This document shows positions 32,301 to 41,300 of a stretch of 64,000 bases of DNA, in pieces (the stretch's first letter is position 1; every line of letters starts with the position of its first letter). Both the position numbers and the translations under genes were made by a program. Under the pieces are notes generated by a model, which worked only from the letters and a program-made list of their open reading frames with translations, did no database searches and had not been told where the DNA came from. This DNA is from Axinella damicornis. Its lineage: Eukaryota > Porifera > Demospongiae > Axinellida > Axinellidae. The DNA is taken from positions 13,467,489 to 13,531,488 of the forward strand of contig OZ007509.1 in assembly GCA_963931865.1 (NCBI GenBank). The letters run 5' to 3'.

Positions 32301-35300
32301 CCACACCCACCAATTAACGAGCTTGCAATCAAGCCTCCCGAGAAATGCCAACCTGCCGTAGCTGAAAAACGGGCGATGTATGCTGGAAATGGAGGCCCTA
32401 CAAGGCAAGACAGCTACTTTCTAAGTCCATTTATGCCAAAAACGGCGGAAATGGCCCTCCCAGTGCCGACCAAGACCTTTCTATCGCGGAGCCCAGACAC
32501 GGCCATGCTGTTTGCACCCTTCGGGTGCACCCACCCACCTCCCCCTGCCCCGCCCTCTCTGCTGGCGCAGAGCCTATCTCTCAAGGACATTGCCGGATGT
32601 GACATCATGAAGCTGAAAGTCTCATGACACCTTAAGGCGTCATTAGCTGGTAAACGGTTAATGTATGTGTGCAATCCTACCAATAAGTACCACAAGTGAT
32701 GTATATACTTAAGAGTGTCATGAGTGTCATGAGCGTCATGAGCGTCATGAGCATCATGAGCGTCATGAGTGTCATGAGCGTCTTGAGCGTCATGAGTGTT
32801 GATGGGAGATTGTCAAGTAGCTCTTTCTACCTTTCAGTGTAAGTACTGATCACCATCCAGCAGGTATACTCTTTGTGGTACTTATGTATGCACGAGGTTG
32901 ATGTTAGTCTCTCGGGATTACCCTTTGTTATCAACCACATCACAAAGGTGAAGGGTCTCGCTGAGCAGCTGAGGAAACAAATGGTGTATGTTGGCTCGGG
33001 GTCACAGAGTGCAGTGCTGGTGAAGAGCAACAAACAGGGTGACGTCACAAGAGGTACAGCTGGGGGAGACTGGTTGTTGTGGCGTATGTTAGTGATGTAC
33101 AGACAGGGTTTCATTTGGGGTGGGGGGGGGGGGCACCTTGATTCTTTGCTGCCCCCCTTGAAGGATTACCAAAAAGGTGTGTGACTTCAGCAGTTAATGT
33201 AGAACATAGCCTAGCATAACATAGCTCATACATTATAGTACACTGGCCAAGATAGAGCGTGTTCAGTAATATATATACACTCCTGGTAGGGGGAAAATTG
33301 TGCCACATAATTACACTCCTGGTAGGGGAAAAGTTGTGCCGTGTAATTACACTCCTGGTAGGGGAAAAGTTGTGCTGTGTAATTACACTCCTAGTAGGGG
33401 AATAATTGTGCCGCGTAAATAATGTTTGAGTACATAGAGATTCTGACTACACCGCCGTGATCACTATCACGCACTGACCTGAACGTAAAAGTTGGTGCTG
33501 AAACTCATCTTGGTGGTGGAGATATGAGCGCTTTTGTCTCGCTGCTGGCTGCCATTGCTCGAGCGCTTTCTTTGACTTCCGGTGGCAGTACCGTGCTTAG
33601 GAAAGGCACACAAAGATTCTGACCACGCGCTATGATCGCTGACACTTACATGCCGAAACTCCCCGTGCTGGCGCAGTTGTGAGCACTGTAACAATTTCTT
33701 GTCTTCCCTTTGGCCGCCATTGCTAGCAATCGACTGTGTGGTTGCCACATGGCATGTGCGTTAATTGGAATGTGTTGCAATACCTAGCTTGCGCTACCTA
33801 CAATTACAAGATACTACATTTCCTCCCCACTTAAAATGAAGGGAAGCTAGACTACACAACAGAGCAGCACAAAACTAAAGAAAGTAACTTGATACAGTCA
33901 GGTAGAGCCGGGTAGAGTCAAGTAGAGTCACATAGAGCCCCTGGTAGAAGTCAGGTAGAGTCAGGTAGAGTCACATAGAGCCCCTGGTAGAAGTCAGGTA
34001 GAGTCAAGTAAAGCCTCTGATAGAGTCAGGTACATGTAGGTTGAGTCAGGTAGAGCCTGGTAGAGTCAGGTAGAGCCCCTGTTAGAGTCAGGTAGGGCCT
34101 GGTAGAGTCAGGTAGAGCCCCTGGTAGAGTAGGGTAGAGCCCCTGGTAGAGTCGTGTAGAGCCCCTGGCAGAGTCAGGTAGAGCCTTGTAGAGTCAGGTA
34201 GAGCCTGGTAGAGTCATGTAGAGCCCCTGTTAGAGTAAGGTACAGCCCCTTGATAGGGTCTGGTAGAGTCAGGTAGAATCCCTGGTAGAGTCAGGTAGAA
34301 TCCCTGGTAGAGTCAGGTAGAATCCCTGGTAGAGTCAGGTAGCAGGGTTCTATCTATTTGGGGGGGGGGGGGGGGGGGGGGGGAGATTCCCTCCCAAACA
34401 CTCCAGCTTCCCCCCCCCCCCAAAAAAAAAAAAAATTGTGGCAATTAAAGTAAGAAAAGTTAGCCTCGTACGATTCATCACGTGCTTTATGTCAAGTGGA
34501 CGTAGGGGGGTGTGGCCCAACCGCAAATAAGTTTAAAAACCGCCGACGAAGTTGTGTAGATCGTCTGAGAGTCTCGACTAGCCGCGGAGTGTTCGAACCA
34601 AGCCGACTGGATGATGAACAGCCTTCAGGAGCCTTCAGGACCTGCTGAAACGACTATGGGCCCCGCCCCCCCTACGTCCACCCTTGCGTCCACCTGACGT
34701 CACTCACATGATGAATCGTACCAGGCCTTCCCCGTTTTTCGCCGGCCCTTCCGCATCCATGTATTATTGTCAACGGAAACCAAAGAACAGAAAAAACGGG
34801 GTAGGCCTGGGAACGAGGCTAAAGAAAAGTATTGTCAGGAACTGCAGCATGTACACCTGTGTGCTTTGTACTGTCTCACGTTACACTGCATAGCATTTCC
34901 ATTCCATAACCTCAAAATTGTCGAGTTGAGTGAGCTGCAGGCTATAGCACCACGAGCTAATCCAACGCTCAGTTTATTTCTAAGCCACATTCGTGGTGTA
35001 AACACACAATGTAAACACAGTACGCGGTGGTAGCGTTTAAGAATAAATAAACAGCGTAATATTGACACCGTTTTACGTTCTACATGTACGAACGTTCTAC
35101 GCCAGCGAAACGGGTACTTTAATTTGACTCCTACTGTAGCTACCACTTTGAGCAAAGATAGCAAAGATAGCCTTCGATTCATTTGGATTGGGCATCAATC
35201 AGGATGAGGATTGAGGATCATTTGTCCCAAAATCAAGATGTAAATGAGCCCAAGGTCTGGTTGGCCAACTCCAAGGATGTAAGCGGAGTAGAGTGATGTA

Positions 35301-38300
35301 GTTGACATTGGGAACAGTCGTGGACAGTGCTTTCAATGTCTTTAGTAATGCCAGGCCACCACACATACATCCTGGCCAGGCTTTTCATTCTTGTGACACC
35401 TTCATGAAGCTCAGCAAGTATGGCCTCTTGACCTGAGGGAGGAACAATTACCCTAGATCCCCATAGTAGACTCCTTCATAATTATTAGATTGAAGTTCCA
35501 CTCTCCTGTTGAAAAATTGGGAAAGCTGGTCCTGATCTACACGTGAACTAGGCCATCCCTGTTGTACAAACTGAACAACAGGAGTGAGTGGGGATCTTTG
35601 CAAGTACAATCACGGATTTGTTCAGCTGTAACAGTTGGTGATCTACTAACTAAGGTGGTGTTTGAGCAGCTGCAGACTCAACTAGCAAAGGGAGATGACT
35701 CAATGCGTCAACATTAGCATGAGCCTCAGTGTTTCGGAATTTCAAGGTGTATTCAAACATGGGCAAGTACAGTGACCAGCAATGAATTCTCGCAGAGGCA
35801 TGAGGTGAAGTCGGCTTCCATCCATCAAGGAGACCCAGCAAAGGCTTGTGATCTGTGATGAAGGTGAAGAAGTACCCAAACAGGTACAAGTAGAACCGCT
35901 TGATGTCAAAGATGCATGATAGGCCCTATTTTTCCAGCTGGGAATAGTTCCTCTCGGCAGAATTCAGGGCACGGGAGGCGTACCCAATCGGTTGCTTGGA
36001 GCCGTCAGGCATCCAATGTGCCAGCACGGCAGCGATGCCATAAGCCAATGTATCGCAGACCAGAAATAGGGGAAGCTTAGGATCAAAATGAACCAACAAC
36101 CGTGAAGACGTGAGCAGTTCCTTTGACTCCTGAAACACTTTGTCTTGCACTGACGACCACCTCCGCTCAACGTTCTTATGGAATAGCTTGTGCAGTGGAG
36201 CCAAAACGGGAGGACAAGGTCGGGAGGAATTTCCTGTAATAGGTAAGCAACCTGAGGTTGTGCTATACATGTAGCTCGGCCACATTCTTGGGTGTAGGAG
36301 CCTGCTGGATAGCATGCACCTTGTCAGAAGGTACAACATCAGGGTCAACCTCGATTGCTGCCTCATTTTCTTTGAAGGTTCCTAGGCCTTCCTGAAAGAT
36401 CTCCCCAAAAGATCTTGCAACCCCGACTTGAGATGTAATGGATCTTGCCTAGCCTCGTTCCCAGGCGCTCGGTAATTGGGGAGAAGAGAAGAGCTCTTCT
36501 CCCCAATTACTGAGCGCCTGGGAACGAGGCTAGATCTGGCCCCAATTTAATCTTATCTGGCTGAGCCAGTTCCTTCCCAAGAGGTTGCATGGGCCCTTCT
36601 CCCTCCCTTCACAGCCACCAAAGGCAAATTTAGCTGGCTGACCTTCATAGGCCACCTTCACCTCTGTACCACCCACCACTGCAATGGTTCCAGGTTTGTT
36701 ATCTGATAGAGCTTGTACGTAGGCCCCTCCCAGGCCACAACTTGTGGTACGTACATGGCTTCAGGCATATTTGAGGGCGGAGGCACCAGTGTCTACCTCC
36801 ATGGGAACAGAGTGATTATCTATCCCAACGCTTATCTGGATTGGCGGTGGATGACCTTTTTGGCGTTCCACAGTTAAGACTGGCAAGGAATCCTCTGAGT
36901 CGGTATCTGATCCTCGTCAACTTGCTGAACTGATTGTGAAGTGGGCCTCTTGGATCTGGTTCCTGGGGAGGGGGTGAGGGTCTCAGAACATTTTGTCCAA
37001 GGGACTCCGTGTTTGCAAAATTCGGCGAGATGACGTAACTCTGCCACATACGCTGCTATGGACTCTGCTGTTTTTTTCGACCTGGATTTAAACCAGAATT
37101 GTTGTGTGACTTCCGACGGCGGCAGGTTATTGTGAACGGTAAGTATGGCAACTAGCTCCCCAACAACTCGTGGTCGGCTTTGGTGGAGATAAGAGGCTTC
37201 GCAACAATTGGTAGGGCACCAGACCCATAACCGAAAGGAAGGTAGCACGTCTCTTGGCTGCTTTACCATCTCCTGTAATCTCGTTCGACTTGGAGAACTG
37301 TTCCAGCCTCTCTATGTATTGAGGCAATTGTTCCACTTGGAATCAAACTAATCAACAAGTCCTCCCCAACAACCCTGCCATCGAAGGTAAGTCCCGACCG
37401 CGTTGCCAAAATATGTTGATTCAGCAGTTGATGTAGCAAATATTTACCAGCATTGCACATTCGTAGTAGTACTCTGAATTTAGAACATGTTCACGCAATA
37501 ACTATATAGCCTAGGATTGAAACTCGCTGCAAGGTAGTAGATGCATGTATGTAGATGTTAATACTCTCATGCACCTGATCTCCGACTGTGATACTACTTC
37601 CCTCTGTACATTATGCTGTAACAGCTAGAATTGGCCTCAGTGCTGGGCACACCTGATAAGCCGTCATGCTAACCAGTGTAAACACAACTCGCATTGTGCC
37701 GTTGCCTGAGCGTTGCCTGTGAAACACACAGTGTAGAGGGTGGAGTTCACATGGGACCACAACCTATTCCCGGTTGTGCGGCCTGCCTCCGAAAACCCGC
37801 CTCGTATCGGACCCACGCTAGGCCTTGGTAGTCCTGGCTTACACGAATGATTGTCGCCATGTAGGCCATCAGTTCCGGAATAGTCTCGGGTCCCAGGACG
37901 CTCACATAAATGACGTAGCACTGAAGTCATGTAAAAATGTCTTTGCGGGATCGACGAGACGATGCCCCTTTTTTGCTCCCGCTTCCTCCTCCCTTACTGT
38001 CCAAAATGAGGCATCTCCCCCATATCCACATACTCCCACTGCCAAATGCGGCACGCCAGTTTTTGCGGGACTAGGGCCAGGCCGTCGCCCATGTACACCC
38101 CCGTTGGGGTCGACAGAATGGTAGATGCTGCCGGTGGCAGCAGATTAGCCAAAGATGCTATGACCGATACCCCCAGTGGGGTGGCCGATGACCCCGATGG
38201 GGCGGCGGATACCCCCAGTGGGGCAGTTAATGGCCCGGAGCTCGTGCTTGGCTCAACTGTCGGTGAAATGGGGCCCGGCGCTGACAACGGGTAGCCCCCC

Positions 38301-41300
38301 GAGGGCTCCGCTCGGTGGCATCATACCGGGGGGGGGGGGGGGGGGGGGGGCTTTGGGGGCGGCCTATCAACCCACTGAACGACAAGCTCCTCTCATCAGC
38401 AAGGCTTGTCCATGCGGACTAATCTTACAACCCCCTTCCTGGTTTTACCCATGCCGCCAGTGCCACTTTTTACTCGTCGGGCCACCGAATTACGAACCTA
38501 AGTTTAGGCAACAAGAATACTCAGCATGCAAAGGACAAGACGGCTTTACTGGGACCCCAGAGCGGTGTCCTGTCACCCCTGAGAACCAGGGAGAGATATG
38601 ACCCTGAAAAGTAACCGGCTTACCGCCCCCAGCGGAGGTGGCCGACGGACCACTGGTAGCGCTTATAGCTGCTGTCTTCTTCAGGGCCGTCTGGACGAGG
38701 GACTCCACAGATTCTTGGAGGTCCGACAGCTTCACCACCTTCATAGGGGGTTCTCCGTCTCCGTTCTCCGACATTCCCAATCGACACTGCTAACCACGCT
38801 CCGAACAGAAAGACTGATCACTGGGTTACTCAAAAGAAAATGCACAGCCACCGATCACTCACAAACTGCCTACAATGCAACCGGCCCGAAAACGTGCTCT
38901 GCGTAAACCAACCCGTCTTACTGCGCAGTAGGCGGCGCTGCGTGGGCGCAACGGCATGATCTATAACCTGGGTTAACTGTGCCAGTTAACCCTCATCAAC
39001 GAGTCTGCTGAAGTATCCACATGGTGAGAGTATGACCTGAGTCATCAATTGCCCTACCATGGAGTTGCACTACCAGGAGTGTGCTTGATAAAAATCTGTT
39101 GGTATGGTGATGGTTACCATTGGAGATGGTTTGCATAGTAGGAGAGGCTGGCCCATACCAGCCACAGCTGCAAACCATAATCAAATCAGTGTGAGAGGGT
39201 AGGTGGCGAGGAATATTGTTATACTGGCCAAAACTAGGAAGGTGGGAATTGCAAACAACAGCCCTGCAATGTATGGACAGAACTGCCTTGTGAGGTGTAA
39301 TTCATGCTACTTGTGCATTTCTTGCAGAGGAATATGCCTGCTATGCATGTGGAATGGTCTCGGATTATCTTCCTAAGGAAGTGGCAGATGAACTGTCGAA
39401 ATCTTATAGGTGGGTTCTGTGTGCATATCCTGTTTGACTTGGATATTGTTATCATGTTTTGCACTGTTCAACTGCGTACATGTTATGCCTTTATAGCTTC
39501 TCAAAAAGCAAAGCAAGGAAGTTTGAGAGAGACGGTGCAGCTGGTGACTCTGAACCACCTGCAAAGGTGAGCGGCTTAACTACGACAGTGCTTGATAATA
39601 GATATGTGACCAGCTCAGAGACTAGATCAATACTATTCAGGTGTGTTAGGTTGCATAATGCACATTGTATTTCTAATATGCATGTAACAGAAGTGTCTCA
39701 TTATCACTGTATCACAGAAGGTTTCTTTGCTTCATTTATCCATAAGTATGCTTGCATGTCGGTGGTTGAGCATACCCTACCTGGATGGATGTTGATTTGT
39801 GCATTGGGTTGAGCTTGGGGGTTGTAAAGTTGATGGTCATGGGTTGGAATCCCACTCAAGTCAGCAGAGCTCTTTGAAGCAAATAGATATCTGCAGTACC
39901 AATGTATAGGGAATGATATGGGATTGAGTGTTCCTTGATGGTTACGACCCTCTTTCTTTCCCAATTATTGTGAGTGTTTGTATACTCATCATGGCAGAAA
40001 CAGCACTGTGAAGCTGGACTAGCATCTCAAGCTGTGTCGGGAGAACCTCTGGAAGACTACACGATATTCAATACCTCCTCCCTTACAGTTGAATCTAATA
40101 AGGTTGGTATCAGAGCAAGTATCCAGATGTCTGATTTTGAAGATAAAGGTAATGAGTGCTACCCATGGCCGGCAATTTAGGTACTGCTTTTGGTTCATAG
40201 CAGAAGGCCAACTGGAAAAAAAAAACAGGGAATAAGAAACGGAATGGGAATGCCAGTGTTCTCTCCAATGGTATCACTATCCTATGGTTCATCTCCTGTG
40301 TGTACGTATGTCATAGCCTGAAGCAGTGTGTCCTCTAGATCTGCTTGGATGTTTCTACAAGCATTGTGCCTTCTAGTGGCGGCTTAGTATACACACCGAT
40401 TATGCATATCAAGATTTTAACATGTGTGTGTGTGTCTGTGTGTGACAGAAGTGGGATGTTCGTGGGGCGGGACTAGACTAGTGACGCGCAGCCTTCGTAC
40501 TTCCATCATTACTGAACCTCGAACTCCGCGAAGAATGTTTGGCGCCCAGGCATGGGCTGGATTCCAGCTGCATGCAATTGGAGATCAGCAGTCGAGGCCG
40601 AACAGACGCAATCGGATGAGCAGCAGTTGAAGCAGACGCAATAGGGGAGCAGCAGCTGAAGCGGACGAAATTGGGGAGTAGAGGAATCATTCCTATGTCA
40701 TCCATCACCAATGACTATAGTTGAAGCTCATTGTTGAAGCTTATTGAATATGCACATGACCTTTGAACTGGAGGAGAGATGATGCCTCAGCAGGCTAGGA
40801 AGTAACTTGAGACGGAGCTGGAGCAACCCTTCATACATGTAGCTTTGTGACGTTTGCTGTCTGTATATGGCTGTTTTGATCAGTCCAGTCCGCAGTCAAG
40901 TCCGAAGTCCAGTCCAGAGTCCACAGTCCAGGTTTTACACCTGTCCAGATAATCTGGGCCTGAGCTTCCTCTCAAAGTTGCCTTGTGCAGGGCTCATGAT
41001 AACATCAGACAATTTCCGGGTAAATATTCCACATGACCGATCAATGTCGAGCATGTACGGACAAAATGTCCAGAAGAAAGCGCCTCCGTCAAAGAAGCAT
41101 GGTGTGATGGCAAAAACGGTTGCTCGTTTGAACGGTACCAGTTTTGTACTGCTCGGGGGATGGGGGGGACAAATTAAAGGGCAAAGAAAATCTGCACTGA
41201 CTTTATACGAGGCCAATTGAACTGTCCGGCCAACAACGGCTTCTCCGGGCCAAGCAGTTAGAGGCTACGACTTGATATGTGGGTTGTGGATAGTAAAGGC

